Source: F1-80-MAGs062 sp046345315 | Lineage (GTDB): Bacteria > Planctomycetota > Planctomycetia > Planctomycetales > Planctomycetaceae | Direction: 5' to 3' | NCBI GenBank assembly: GCA_046345315.1 | Contig: JBKDKA010000138.1 | Coordinates: forward strand, 81,649-145,648 | DNA length: 64,000 bases | Part shown: positions 43,709-54,171 of the stretch, piece after piece | Position numbering within the stretch: position 1 is the stretch's first letter | Layout of the letters: each line of letters opens with the position of its first letter | Translations under genes and position numbers: made by a program | The notes under the pieces: generated by a model | What the model saw: only the letters and a program-made list of their open reading frames with translations | What the model was told of the DNA's origin: nothing | The model's database searches: none

Positions 43709-45058
43709 TCAGTTCATTATCATCCAGACCGCCTTCAGATATTCTGTTTCAGGACAACTGGAAATAACCGGGTGGTCAGAGGCCGCACCGCTCTTTGCAA
43801 TGATCTGCATGGAACGTGCCGCATAACGAGCCGCACGCTGTTCGGATTCGGGTTCAATTTCGTCACCGCTCTGGCGGGATGCCGCGATGAGCAGATCCAG
43901 AAATTCCGCTTCAGAGAGCAGGCCGGCGCAGGAACAGCTGAGCAGCAGTCCGCCCGGTTTCACCAGCCTCATTGCCAGACGATTGAGAGCGAAATGTTTT
44001 CGTGTCCCTTCTTCAATTTCCATTCGGGTCCGGATCAGTTTGGGCGGATCAAGAACGACAACATCGAACTGACGACCATTCCGAATCATTTCCCTCATGT
44101 AACTGAACGCATCTGCCTGAACAAACCGAACTCTGGCCTGATTCAGATTTGCGTTCTCCTTCGCCAGCTTAAGCGGCTCTTCATCGAGGTCCACGCCGAT
44201 GACTTCCTCAGCGGCGCCCAGAACCTTCGCCTGAACCGCGAATCCGCCGGTATAACAGCAGAGATCCAGAACACTTCGACCTCGGCAGAACTCCGCCAGT
44301 CGGCGACGATTGTCACGCTGGTCACAGAAGAACCCCGTTTTGTGGCCACCCTCGAATCGCACTCGAAAACGAGTTCCGAATTCCCGAATCACGGTCTGCG
44401 TCGGACAGTCGGGGGACGAAAGTGCCGGTGGATCGCACCCTTCCTGCGACAGAAACTGAGGGCTGGTTCTGACAAGCCAGTGACTCGTTCCTGCGATGGG
44501 TGCGAGTCGTTCCATTAACTTCTGAGCGCGCTGGTACATTCCCAGGCTGAACGCTTCGACGGAGAGAATATCGTTGAAGCGATCGACGATCAGACCGGGC
44601 AGACCATCTGATTCAGCGTGAATCATTCTCCAGGCATCAGCTTGTTCATCGAGCCGCAGCGTGTCTTTTCGGAGCGACACGGCAGCTCGCAGTTTGTCAT
44701 CCCAGTCACTGTCTGATGGAAGCGCGGGGGTGTGCCAGAGCATTCTCAGAGAAATTTCGCTGCGGGGATTGTAGATTCCGTATCCCTGCAGGTGTTTTGA
44801 TTCCGAGTAGACAGCCACCAGATCGCCCGGGCGAGCATCTTCAACTCGGGAGATTCTCTTTCGGTAGACCAGCGGATGATGTGTTGCCCCCTTCACTGTC
44901 ACGATGGGGATCGAATTTCGCGCCTCACTCCCGAGACTGGTTCTTTGCGCCACCATCTGCGACGTCTGGATCCCAGGGGAGCTTCCCGTTGATGAAAAGT
45001 CGTCTCCTGATGCTCCCAGTTGATCACGGGAATTCTGGCCGCTGCGGCTGCGAGCCAT
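43709..45058 (-). CDS. RlmI-like 23S rRNA (cytosine) methyltransferase
   Basis: About 449 residues as drawn. It has an N-terminal PUA-like region (VTVKGATHHPLVYRKRISRVEDARPGDLVAVYS), a linker domain (HAESDGLPGLIVDRFND) and a Rossmann SAM domain with FEGGHKTGFFCDQRDNRRRLAEF, VLDLCCYTGGFAVQA and VVLDPPKL (catalytic DPPK-type motif). This matches RlmI, which methylates C1962 of 23S rRNA. The start is unclear: the frame is open to a GTG at 45181, ATG 45058 and ATG 44956 are also possible, and the first 75 or so residues are Ser/Arg/Gly/Gln-rich and unlike the family. RlmI of E. coli is about 396 residues, so 44956 would fit best by length. Confidence 0.88.
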   Translation of the reverse strand: MARSRSGQNSRDQLGASGDDFSSTGSSPGIQTSQMVAQRTSLGSEARNSIPIVTVKGATHHPLVYRKRISRVEDARPGDLVAVYSESKHLQGYGIYNPRSEISLRMLWHTPALPSDSDWDDKLRAAVSLRKDTLRLDEQADAWRMIHAESDGLPGLIVDRFNDILSVEAFSLGMYQRAQKLMERLAPIAGTSHWLVRTSPQFLSQEGCDPPALSSPDCPTQTVIREFGTRFRVRFEGGHKTGFFCDQRDNRRRLAEFCRGRSVLDLCCYTGGFAVQAKVLGAAEEVIGVDLDEEPLKLAKENANLNQARVRFVQADAFSYMREMIRNGRQFDVVVLDPPKLIRTRMEIEEGTRKHFALNRLAMRLVKPGGLLLSCSCAGLLSEAEFLDLLIAASRQSGDEIEPESEQRAARYAARSMQIIAKSGAASDHPVISSCPETEYLKAVWMIMN

Positions 45059-45181
45059 CGACTGACGCCATGGAGAAGCCCCGGCCTCAGAATCCTGAGC
45101 CTGAACATCGGATTCATGAATTGGCTGACGAGGATTTCGATCAGGAAATCCTCCGGTACTCCGCCGGGAACGATGTTTCAC

Positions 45182-45915
45182 AGAATCAGGGCCTTTCAGG
45201 CAACGCGGGACTTTCGATCGCGAAATTTCAGGTCAGACTGCATTTTGACCGGTCCAGGAAGTGACAGCCAGCAAACACCGGGAAATTCATGTCACTGAGC
45301 ATATTTTCAGATACTCGAAACGGTCTGTCGAACTAAAAGTACTCTCATTCGCAGAACCGAAATGACCGAGACCGGGTCTGTTGATCGGGATTCTGATGTC
45401 GGAGGATGGAAAAACTTCCCGGCAGTCCGAGATTTCTCCGCGGAACGTGGTGAGAAGTCGATACCTGGAACTTGTTTTCCCTTCCGTTTCAGGTGAAAAT
45501 CGGGAGGAATTTTTCGTTTTTCAGGGAAGCGACCCGGGCAACAGTTCCTGATCTGCCCCCAGATTCCGAGCACCTTTTCTACGATGCAGACACAGTGTGA
45601 AACTCTGAATTCAGCAGCGCCCGTTCAGGCGATCAGTGCCATGACGTCAGTCGTGTCATTGAGGGCGGTGGCGCGCAACAGGTTTCTACTGGAGGTCCTG
45701 AAACGTCGACAGGCTGCATCCAAACGCACGGCGGCCCTGGCCGCTGAGCCACCGCGCTGACCCGAGTTTTCTGTGCGTCATGCGAGTCCCGGTGGCTGAA
45801 TCGATGTGCACGCCGCGCCGACCGGTTGATGTCGGCTGAATTCAGAGCGTCTGCAGTCCCGTCTGTACTATCCCGACAGTCGGAAACTGCGTTGGTCAAT
45901 TGAAAGGTCGAATCC
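45182..45915. other. large intergenic region upstream of gltB, 734 bp
   Basis: No convincing promoter or gene apart from a 39-codon frame (45641-45760). No known riboswitch fold is obvious by eye. A ribosome-binding site (AAAGG) precedes the gltB ATG. Confidence 0.4.
45641..45760 (+). CDS. possible small ORF (39 codons) upstream of gltB
   Basis: The ATG at 45641 opens a frame of 39 codons that stops with TGA at 45760. The product would be basic (many Arg and Lys) and Ala/Leu-rich, without a signal or motif. No good ribosome-binding site. It lies in a stretch that is more GC-rich than the 400 bp before it. It could be a leader peptide or may be noise; kept at low confidence. Confidence 0.2.
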   Translation: MTSVVSLRAVARNRFLLEVLKRRQAASKRTAALAAEPPR

Positions 45916-48900
45916 ATGGAAGACATCCGCGGTAACCAGTATCCAGCACCTTACTCGCCACCTTTCGGCGCACCAGAGGCTGCCGGATTGTACGACCCGG
46001 CCAATGAACACGAAAACTGCGGCGTTGGCTTCGTCGCTCACATCAAAGGCGTCCGATCCCGCCAGATCATCGATGATGCAGACCGGATTCTGCGTCACAT
46101 GGATCATCGCGGTGCCTGTGGATGTGAACATAACACCGGTGACGGCGCCGGGATGCTCACCGCCCTGCCCCACCGATTCATGGCCCGCGTCGCAAAGCAG
46201 GACATCAACGTCACTCTGCCGGAACCCGGCCGATACGCCGCCGGTGTTGTTTTCCTGCCGCAGGATGCCGATCAGCGAAACATCTGTAAAAAGACTGTTG
46301 AGCAGTTCATCGCTCAGCAGGGTCAGATTCTTCTCGGATGGAGAAAAGTTCCGGTCGACTTTGAGAAGGCCGACATCGGCAAGACGGCCCGCGAGTTTGC
46401 TCCGGCGATGGAAATGCTCTTCGTTGGAGCAGCCCCTGGTCTGGATCAGAACGCGTTTGAGCGACAGTTGTTCATCATCCGCAAGCTTTCAAGCCACAAG
46501 CTGCGAAACGGCAGCATGTCTCAGGCACTCTCCTTCTATATCTGTTCACTTTCCACGAAGCTGATCATTTATAAGGGAATGCTGACGTCGTTTCAGGTGA
46601 TGCCGTTCTTTCTCGATCTTCAGGCGGAAGACTACGAGAGTCACCTGGCGATGGTGCATTCCCGGTTCGCGACGAATACCTTCCCGAGCTGGGACCGGGC
46701 TCAACCGCTGCGGTTCATGAGCCACAATGGCGAGATCAACACGGTCAAAGGCAACTCGAACTGGATGTTTGCTCGTCAGGGGATGATGAAGAGCGACCTG
46801 TTCGGAGAAGACCTGGAGAAACTGTTCCCGATCATTGAACCGCACACTTCGGACTCGGGCTGTTTCGACAACGCTCTGGAGATGCTCTATCACTCCGGGA
46901 GGACTCTCCAGGAAGTGGTCATGATGATGGTGCCGGAGGCGTGGCAGAATCACTCCACGATGCCGGAACACAAAAGAGCATTCTACGAATATTATTCAGC
47001 CCTTCAGGAACCATGGGACGGCCCTGCCTCGATCTCGTTCACTGACGGTCACTTCATCGGTGCCACGCTGGACCGAAATGGTCTTCGCCCCAGTCGTTAC
47101 TATGTCACGCACGACGACCGTGTTGTGATGGCGAGTGAAGTGGGCGTGCTGGACATCGAACCGGAGAATGTCGCCTACAAGGGACGCCTGCAGCCGGGAC
47201 GCATGTTTCTTGTCGATTTCGAACAGGGCCGAATCATCGACGATGCCGAGCTCAAAGCGGATGTTGCTTCAAGAAGGCCGTACAAGCCGTGGCTGGAAGA
47301 ACAGCGAATTCTTCTCAGTGATGTACCGAAAGTCACACCTCCGGAACGCATCGTCGATCAGGAACTTCTGAACAGGATGCAGGCTTTCGGGTACACATCC
47401 GAAACCATGCAGTTCATGCTGCTTCCTCTGATCAAGGTCGACAAAGACCCAATCGGTTCCATGGGAAATGACGCAGCTCTTGCGTGTCTGAGCGACCAGC
47501 CTCGCATGCTGTACGATTATTTCCATCAGCTGTTTGCGCAGGTGACGAATCCCGCTATCGACTCGATTCGGGAAGAAGTCATCATGTCGCTGGAATGCTA
47601 CATCGGCCCGGAAGGAAATCTGCTCGACACGAAGGCAGAACATTGCCATCGTCTGGCGGTTCCTCATCCGATTCTGACCAACTATCAGATGGCCAATCTG
47701 AAGGGAATGGATTATCGCGGCTGGCGCAGCCGGGTCATCGACATCACCTATCCAAAGTCCGAAGGCGTTGGCGGCCTGAAGCCGGCACTCGAACGCATCT
47801 GTCGGGAAGCGCGAGACGCCATTCGCGACGGATACAGTCTGGTTGTCCTTTCAGATCGCGCCATCAGTGCCGATCGAATTCCGGTGAGCGCGCTTCTCGC
47901 GACTGGTGCGGTCCACCATCACCTCGTGAGACATGAACAGCGCACACAGATTGGTCTCATTGTCGAAACCGGTGAAGCGAGAGAAGTTCATCACTTCTGC
48001 CTGCTCATCGGCTATGGTGCTGACGCGGTCAGTCCGTACCTCGCGCTGTACGCTCTGCGGCAGGCCCGGGTTGACGGCAAGCTCAGCGAAGACTGGGATG
48101 ACGATCGGATCATCGCGTCCTATCGTTCGGGAGTTGCGAACGGACTCCTTAAAGTCATGGCGAAGATGGGCATTTCGACGCTGCAGAGCTACAAGGGTGC
48201 TCAGATTTTCGAGGCGCTCGGACTGGCTCAGGAAGTGATTGATTTCTGCTTCGCCGGAACTGCCAGCCGCATCAAGGGCGTCGGATTCGATGTTCTCGCG
48301 CAGGAAGCCATGATGCGTCACCATCTGGGCTTTCCTGAGAATCCGGACAGCATTTCTCACGAACTGCCCAATCCGGGGCTCTTCCACTGGAGACGTGTTG
48401 GTGAAAAGCATGCGTGGAATCCGCACACCATCGGCCGGATTCAGCAGGCAGCTCGCACCGGCGATAAGAATGCGTATCGGGATTTCTCCGCACTCGTTAA
48501 CGAACAGACGGTTCGCGAATGTCACCTCCGCGGTCTGCTGAAGTTTCGAACGGGAACTCCCGTTCCGCTGAACGAAGTAGAACCGGCCAGTGAAATCGTA
48601 AAACGCTTCTGCACCGGTGCGATGAGCTTCGGTTCGATTTCGAAAGAAGCTCACGAGACCATGGCTGTTGCGATGAACCGCATCGGCGGCAAGAGCAACA
48701 CCGGAGAAGGCGGGGAGCAGTATGATCGCTTCCAGCCGTCTGAAAACGGTGATCTGCGTCGTTCTGCCATCAAGCAGGTTGCCTCAGGACGCTTCGGCGT
48801 CACCTCGTGGTACCTGACGAATGCTGACGAACTGCAGATCAAGATTTCTCAGGGAGCAAAACCCGGTGAGGGTGGAGAGCTGCCGGGGCACAAGGTCGAC

Positions 48901-50490
48901 AAGGTGATCGCGGCGACGCGGCTTTCAACGCCGGGCGTGGGACTGATCAGCCCTCCACCACACCATGACATCTATTCCATCGAAGACCTTTCGCAGCTGA
49001 TCTTTGACCTGAAGAACGCAAATCGTGCGGCTCGTATCAGTGTCAAACTGGTTTCAGAAGTCGGCGTCGGGACGGTGGCCGCAGGCGTTGCCAAGGGGCA
49101 CGCGGATAACATTCTGATCTCGGGTTTCGAGGGTGGAACTGGTGCCTCTCCACTGACCAGCATCAAACATGCCGGTCTTCCGTGGGAACTCGGCATTGCG
49201 GAAACTCATCAGACACTGGTCATGAACGACCTGCGAAGCCGCGTTCGACTGCAGACCGATGGTCAGCTGAAGACGGGTCGCGATGTGGTCATTGCCACGA
49301 TGCTCGGTGCCGAAGAATACGGATTCGCGACGGCACCGCTGATCACGCTGGGCTGCATCATGATGCGAAAGTGTCACCTGAACACCTGCCCGGTCGGGAT
49401 CGCAACTCAGGATCCGTACCTGCGGAAGAAATTCCAGGGCAAACCTGAATATGTCGTCAACTATCTGTTCATGGTGGCAGAGGAAACCCGCGAGATCATG
49501 GCTCAGCTGGGATTCCGAACCATCAATGAAATGGTCGGGCGAAGTGATTATCTCGAACTCGATGAGAAAGTGACTCACTGGAAGGCGAAACAGCTGGATC
49601 TGTCACCGATTCTGCAGCCGGCCGTTAAGCCACATCCGGATGCCGGAACCTGGTGCACCATCGACCAGAATCATGCACTGGACACCGTTCGGGATATGGA
49701 GCTCGTTCAGAAGTGTCAGCCGGCAATTCAGGAACGTCGCCATGTGCGGATCGACACAACGATCCAGAACATTGATCGGGCGTTCGGAACGATCCTCAGT
49801 AATGAAGTGAGCAAGGCGCAAGGGGCAGACGGTCTTCCTCCGGAAACAATCCATATCAAGGCACTGGGATCGGCTGGTCAGAGTGTCGGTGCATGGCTTG
49901 CTCGAGGGATCACGATTGAGGTCGAAGGTGACGCGAACGACTATGCCGGGAAGGGGCTTTCCGGCGGTCGTCTGATCGTCTATCCGCCGAAGAATGCAAA
50001 GTTTGACGCGGAGAAAAACGTCATCATCGGCAACGTGGCCCTTTACGGAGCCACGTCCGGAGAAGCGTATTTCCGGGGTATTGCGGCGGAGCGATTCTGC
50101 GTTCGCAACTCCGGAGCCTGGGCGGTCATCGAAGGTGTGGGAGACCACGGCTGTGAATACATGACCGGCGGGCGAGCTGTGATTCTGGGGCCGACCGGTC
50201 GAAACTTTGCGGCCGGAATGTCCGGAGGGGTCGCCTATGTTTACGATCCTGAGGAGAAGCTTCTGGTCAACTGCAATCTGGAAATGGTGGAACTTGAACC
50301 CGTCGCAGCTCAGGAGGACATCGATGAGCTCAAAGGGATGATCGAGAACCACCAGAAACTGACCGGGTCGACTGTGGCGAAGCAGATCCTTGCGGCCTGG
50401 AAGCAGTCACTCGGCAAGTTCCGAAAGGTCATGCCGGTTGACTACAAAAAGGCACTGCTCGGACTTCCAATGGAGAAAGCGAAGGCCTGA
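45916..50490 (+). CDS. gltB: glutamate synthase, large subunit
   Basis: A 1524-residue ammonia-assimilating enzyme that makes glutamate from glutamine and 2-oxoglutarate. The Ntn glutaminase Cys35 (HENCGVGFVAH) follows a 34-residue propeptide that must be removed for activity. The FMN domain contains FSHGSISKE-like text (MSFGSISKEAHE) and the 3Fe-4S cysteines C1147, C1153 and C1158 (CIMMRKCHLNTCPVG). The C-terminal GXGXG beta-helix shows GDANDYAGKGLSGG. The start ATG 45916 has AAAGG 8 nt upstream. gltD follows 148 bp downstream. Confidence 0.97.
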   Translation: MEDIRGNQYPAPYSPPFGAPEAAGLYDPANEHENCGVGFVAHIKGVRSRQIIDDADRILRHMDHRGACGCEHNTGDGAGMLTALPHRFMARVAKQDINVTLPEPGRYAAGVVFLPQDADQRNICKKTVEQFIAQQGQILLGWRKVPVDFEKADIGKTAREFAPAMEMLFVGAAPGLDQNAFERQLFIIRKLSSHKLRNGSMSQALSFYICSLSTKLIIYKGMLTSFQVMPFFLDLQAEDYESHLAMVHSRFATNTFPSWDRAQPLRFMSHNGEINTVKGNSNWMFARQGMMKSDLFGEDLEKLFPIIEPHTSDSGCFDNALEMLYHSGRTLQEVVMMMVPEAWQNHSTMPEHKRAFYEYYSALQEPWDGPASISFTDGHFIGATLDRNGLRPSRYYVTHDDRVVMASEVGVLDIEPENVAYKGRLQPGRMFLVDFEQGRIIDDAELKADVASRRPYKPWLEEQRILLSDVPKVTPPERIVDQELLNRMQAFGYTSETMQFMLLPLIKVDKDPIGSMGNDAALACLSDQPRMLYDYFHQLFAQVTNPAIDSIREEVIMSLECYIGPEGNLLDTKAEHCHRLAVPHPILTNYQMANLKGMDYRGWRSRVIDITYPKSEGVGGLKPALERICREARDAIRDGYSLVVLSDRAISADRIPVSALLATGAVHHHLVRHEQRTQIGLIVETGEAREVHHFCLLIGYGADAVSPYLALYALRQARVDGKLSEDWDDDRIIASYRSGVANGLLKVMAKMGISTLQSYKGAQIFEALGLAQEVIDFCFAGTASRIKGVGFDVLAQEAMMRHHLGFPENPDSISHELPNPGLFHWRRVGEKHAWNPHTIGRIQQAARTGDKNAYRDFSALVNEQTVRECHLRGLLKFRTGTPVPLNEVEPASEIVKRFCTGAMSFGSISKEAHETMAVAMNRIGGKSNTGEGGEQYDRFQPSENGDLRRSAIKQVASGRFGVTSWYLTNADELQIKISQGAKPGEGGELPGHKVDKVIAATRLSTPGVGLISPPPHHDIYSIEDLSQLIFDLKNANRAARISVKLVSEVGVGTVAAGVAKGHADNILISGFEGGTGASPLTSIKHAGLPWELGIAETHQTLVMNDLRSRVRLQTDGQLKTGRDVVIATMLGAEEYGFATAPLITLGCIMMRKCHLNTCPVGIATQDPYLRKKFQGKPEYVVNYLFMVAEETREIMAQLGFRTINEMVGRSDYLELDEKVTHWKAKQLDLSPILQPAVKPHPDAGTWCTIDQNHALDTVRDMELVQKCQPAIQERRHVRIDTTIQNIDRAFGTILSNEVSKAQGADGLPPETIHIKALGSAGQSVGAWLARGITIEVEGDANDYAGKGLSGGRLIVYPPKNAKFDAEKNVIIGNVALYGATSGEAYFRGIAAERFCVRNSGAWAVIEGVGDHGCEYMTGGRAVILGPTGRNFAAGMSGGVAYVYDPEEKLLVNCNLEMVELEPVAAQEDIDELKGMIENHQKLTGSTVAKQILAAWKQSLGKFRKVMPVDYKKALLGLPMEKAKA

Positions 50491-50638
50491 GCCGACGTCC
50501 CGAGGACCGTGTCGAGCTGCGGGGCAACAAACCTCGGCAGCTTCGCCCCGGCAGATCGGACATGATCTTCGTATCGCGGTGACTCGCCCTTCTCTGAACA
50601 AATGTGTTTCTGATTATTGATGTACGAAAGCCGATATC

Positions 50639-52138
50639 ATGGGTAAGCCAACTGGCTTCAAGGAATTCGTTCGCCAGACACCATCCGATCGCGAACCTCT
50701 TCTGCGGATTCTCGACTGGAATGAGTTCCACAATCATATGGCAGACGACGACCTGCGAAAGCAGGGAGCTCGCTGTATGGACTGTGGTGTTCCGTTCTGT
50801 CATACCGGCGACATGATGGCGAACATGGCGTCCGGTTGCCCGATCAATAATCTGATTCCGGAATGGAACGATCTGGTCTATAACGGTCGCTGGAAGGATG
50901 CTCTGGACCGGCTCCACAAGACCAACAACTTTCCGGAGTTTACCGGGCGAGTCTGTCCGGCTCCGTGTGAAGGCTCCTGCTGCCTCGGTGTCATCGAGCC
51001 GCCAGTCACGATCAAGAACATTGAATGTGCGATCATTGATCACGGCTTCGAGCAGGGCTGGGTGGTTCCTGAACCACCATCAGCCCGCACGGGGAAGAAA
51101 GTTGCCGTCGTCGGATCCGGTCCGGCCGGACTCGCCTGTGCCGCACAGCTGAACAAGGCCGGACATCTCGTCACCGTTTTTGAGCGTGACGACCGGGTCG
51201 GCGGTCTGCTCATGTACGGAATCCCGAACATGAAGCTGGAGAAGAAGGATGTCGTCGAACGACGAGTCCGCCTTCTGGAAGAAGAAGGAATTACCTTCAT
51301 CACAGGCAAAGAGATCGGAAAGGATATTCCGGCCGATCAGCTGAAGAAAGACTTTGATGCGGTGGTGCTCTGCACCGGTGCCACCCGCCCTCGCGATCTG
51401 CCGATCCCGGGGCGTGATCTGAAGGGGATCCACTATGCGATGGATTTCCTTCGTCCCAACACACGCAGTCTGATGGACTCCGGACTGAAGGACGGAGACT
51501 ACATCAGTGCAAAAGACAAGCACGTCGTGGTCATCGGCGGTGGCGACACCGGAAACGACTGCCTTGGCACATCCATGCGACATGGCTGCCGATCGCTCGT
51601 CAATTTCGAGATTGTCGAACGCCCTTCGCTCGAACGAGCACCGAACAACCCCTGGCCTCAGTGGCCACGAGTGTTTCGCGTCGACTACGGACATGAAGAA
51701 GCAGCCGCAAAGTTCGGTCGGGATCCCCGGGAGTTTTGCATTCAGACGGTGGAGTTTCTGGGAGATTCTCAGGGCAACGTGCGTGCCGTAAAGACCTGCG
51801 AAGTCGACTGGCAGAAGATGACCGAAGGTGGTGCTCCGTTCGATCCGATCCCGGGAACTGAAAAAGAATACCCTGCTGATCTGGTATTTCTTGCTCTGGG
51901 CTTCCTCGGACCGGAACACCCGGCAGCTCAGCAGCTGGGGATCAACATCCGCGAAGGCCGTGGCGGGATGAGCTGGTACACAGCGGACCACGAAAAATAC
52001 ACGACCAATGTCAATAATGTGTTCGTCGCCGGTGACTGCCGACGCGGTCAGAGCCTTGTTGTCTGGGCGATCAATGAAGGCCGTGGAGCTGCTCGCGAAG
52101 TCGATCGGTTCCTGATGGGCAGCACTGACCTGCCGTGA
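50639..52138 (+). CDS. gltD: glutamate synthase, small subunit (NAD(P)H-dependent)
   Basis: A 499-residue flavoprotein that passes electrons from NAD(P)H to the large subunit. The N-terminal Fe-S region has ARCMDCGVPFCHTG and GRVCPAPCEGSCC, the 4Fe-4S ligands of GltD. FAD and NAD(P)H sites are VAVVGSGPAGLACA (~160) and VVIGGGDTGNDC (~299). It ends with NNVFVAGDCRRGQSLVVWAINEGR. A rather long 148-bp gap to gltB contains a GC-rich imperfect hairpin (50517-50554) but no strong promoter. Its ribosome-binding site is weak. Confidence 0.97.
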   Translation: MGKPTGFKEFVRQTPSDREPLLRILDWNEFHNHMADDDLRKQGARCMDCGVPFCHTGDMMANMASGCPINNLIPEWNDLVYNGRWKDALDRLHKTNNFPEFTGRVCPAPCEGSCCLGVIEPPVTIKNIECAIIDHGFEQGWVVPEPPSARTGKKVAVVGSGPAGLACAAQLNKAGHLVTVFERDDRVGGLLMYGIPNMKLEKKDVVERRVRLLEEEGITFITGKEIGKDIPADQLKKDFDAVVLCTGATRPRDLPIPGRDLKGIHYAMDFLRPNTRSLMDSGLKDGDYISAKDKHVVVIGGGDTGNDCLGTSMRHGCRSLVNFEIVERPSLERAPNNPWPQWPRVFRVDYGHEEAAAKFGRDPREFCIQTVEFLGDSQGNVRAVKTCEVDWQKMTEGGAPFDPIPGTEKEYPADLVFLALGFLGPEHPAAQQLGINIREGRGGMSWYTADHEKYTTNVNNVFVAGDCRRGQSLVVWAINEGRGAAREVDRFLMGSTDLP

Positions 52139-52188
52139 ACGACGCGATGACATTCTGAACTGGTGATCCATCCTGAGGATTTGCTGAC

Positions 52189-53499
52189 ATGACTCACGTG
52201 CCCCGCAAAATGAGCTCGGTTATTCTCGCTGCGATCCTGTGCGTTTGTCATTTTTCGGATGTTCGCTCAGAGAACTGGCCGGGTTGGCGAGGCCCCTCAG
52301 GAAACGGGATCAGTTCGGAGAAGAACCTGCCCGTTGAGTGGAGTCCGACAAAGAACGTTGCGTGGAAGCTGGCCCTGCCGGGATCGGCGGGAGCAACTCC
52401 GGTCGTGTGGGGTGATCAGGTATTCCTGACATCAGCCAGCGAATCCGGAGAACTGCTCATGATGGCCGTCAGCACGGATGGCAAAGAACTCTGGAAACAG
52501 GTCGTCGCGACCGGGAATAAGGTCGCCCGAGGTGACGAAGGAAATTCCGCATCGCCATCCCCGGTCACCGACGGAAAACATGTCTGGACGTTCATGGGTG
52601 AAGGAACACTCGCGTGTTACACGGTCACAGGAAAGGAAGTCTGGAAGTTCAATGTTCAGGATCGTTACGGAAAGCTCAATATTCAGTTCGGCATGAGTTC
52701 GTCTCCTGTACTGGAAGACGGAACTCTTTACATGCAGCTGATTCACGGAGACGGTGATCCGAAGACACGTGAAGCCGTCGTTGTGGCTCTCGACGGTGCG
52801 ACAGGAGCCGAAGTCTGGAAAGTCGATCGCCTGAGTGATGCGGAAAAAGAAAACGAGCATTCCTATGCATCTCCGATGCTGTATCGTGATGGCGACAAAA
52901 AATTCCTTCTGACACACGGAGCCGATCTGATCGTGGCTCATGATCTGAAGGATGGTCACGAGATCTGGCGCTGCGGTGGTCTGAATCGGCGCGATGACGC
53001 GGTGCTTGCATACGACCCGACTCTGAGATTCGTCGCATCTCCCGCATCGGCACCGGGAATCATTGTCGTCCCGTCCGCAAAACAGCATCCTGTTCTTACC
53101 ATCCGTCCTGACGGAACCGGCGATATCACGGCAGCCGCTGACAAGCACCTCTGGTCCTGGAAGCGAACCCCTGACGTTCCCACTCCGATTATTCTGGACG
53201 GGCTCGTGTATCTCTGCATGGAAAACGGAAACCTCACCGTTCTGGAAGCAGAGACCGGCAAAGAAGTTTACTCGGAGGCGACTCATCGTCAGCGACATCG
53301 AGCATCCCCTGTCGTCGCCAACGGTCACCTGTATCTGACAGCTCGGGATGGACGAGTCACCGTGATTGAGACCGGCCGAACATTCAAAAAAGTCGCCGTC
53401 AATGAACTCGGGGAAGACCAGTCAGCTTCACCCGCGATTTCAGGCGGAACGATTTACCTCCGAACGTTCCAGCACCTCTGGGCAATTCGAAACCGTTGA
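52189..53499 (+). CDS. secreted PQQ-like beta-propeller protein
   Basis: A 436-residue exported protein. The signal peptide covers ~1-27, then ENWPGWRGPSGNG and repeated blades such as SASPSPVTDGKHVWTF, FGMSSSPVLEDGTLYM and RHRASPVVANGHLYLTA, with the alternating Gly/Trp/Asp pattern of PQQ-binding-like repeats. No PQQ-dehydrogenase catalytic residues are obvious, so it is probably a structural or binding propeller. GAGGA lies about 10 nt upstream of ATG. It ends 9 bp from the convergent next gene. Confidence 0.9.
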   Translation: MTHVPRKMSSVILAAILCVCHFSDVRSENWPGWRGPSGNGISSEKNLPVEWSPTKNVAWKLALPGSAGATPVVWGDQVFLTSASESGELLMMAVSTDGKELWKQVVATGNKVARGDEGNSASPSPVTDGKHVWTFMGEGTLACYTVTGKEVWKFNVQDRYGKLNIQFGMSSSPVLEDGTLYMQLIHGDGDPKTREAVVVALDGATGAEVWKVDRLSDAEKENEHSYASPMLYRDGDKKFLLTHGADLIVAHDLKDGHEIWRCGGLNRRDDAVLAYDPTLRFVASPASAPGIIVVPSAKQHPVLTIRPDGTGDITAAADKHLWSWKRTPDVPTPIILDGLVYLCMENGNLTVLEAETGKEVYSEATHRQRHRASPVVANGHLYLTARDGRVTVIETGRTFKKVAVNELGEDQSASPAISGGTIYLRTFQHLWAIRNR

Positions 53500-53508
53500 G
53501 ATCGGCAA

Positions 53509-54117
53509 TCATTCGGCAGTTTTCGACGGCGGGGCCACTGCCAGAGGAAAAGACCGAACAAAACTCTCTGTGAACTCAGGCGTTCCGCTTGAAGTCCGAC
53601 TGAACTGGCACGCGTAGACTCGGATAATGTAAGTCCCTGGAACATTGGGTATCCAGAATCGGTTGCTGCAGTCAATCTCGCCGTTCGGATTCGGGCGAGC
53701 TGAAACATTTGATTGCCATACAACAACCGCACCGTCTCCGAGCGATGACCGTCGCACCGCCTGAACACGAAACGACAGCAATGGTAACTGGCTGGTATTC
53801 CGCCTCCTGGCAAACCAGTCCTGACTCGTCCGGATCACTCCCGATGGATCCTTTGAGCGAAACTTTCCGACAGGGGCTTTGGCCAGCATCTTCATCGGAA
53901 TAGTTTGAGACCAGGTGAACTCCTGCAGCTCATGGTCAACTCTTTTGCCACCAAAATGCACTTCCTGAATAACTACATCCTGATTTTCAGGAGATGGTTC
54001 CTTTAACGGGAGAGTAGCAGGCCCGTATGAATCCCAGTCGACGTTCTGAAAGAGTACAAACCCCATCACTGCTGTTACGCAGGTGAGCAAAGAAACAAGC
54101 CCTCGACGATAGTTCAT
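53509..54117 (-). CDS. membrane-anchored hypothetical protein
   Basis: A 202-residue protein with one N-terminal transmembrane helix (LVSLLTCVTAVMGFVLF) and a beta-rich outer part (VQAVRRSSLGDGAVVVW, VPGTYIIRVYACQF). No conserved motif is recognised. It is third of three leftward genes for exported products (lipoprotein, DUF1559 pseudopilin, this) with 54-bp and 38-bp spacers. Confidence 0.65.
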   Translation of the reverse strand: MNYRRGLVSLLTCVTAVMGFVLFQNVDWDSYGPATLPLKEPSPENQDVVIQEVHFGGKRVDHELQEFTWSQTIPMKMLAKAPVGKFRSKDPSGVIRTSQDWFARRRNTSQLPLLSFRVQAVRRSSLGDGAVVVWQSNVSARPNPNGEIDCSNRFWIPNVPGTYIIRVYACQFSRTSSGTPEFTESFVRSFPLAVAPPSKTAE

Positions 54118-54171
54118 GCGAAATGCCCTGCGGTGACTCAGATCCGCCAGTGATCGTGTTCACCACGCGAA

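Noticed and set aside
45307..45573. 88-codon minus-strand open frame upstream of gltB
   Set aside because: Low-quality translation without features; no ribosome-binding site.
50517..50554. GC-rich hairpin between gltB and gltD
   Set aside because: The stem needs a bulge and a large loop and has no T-run; too weak to call an attenuator or terminator.
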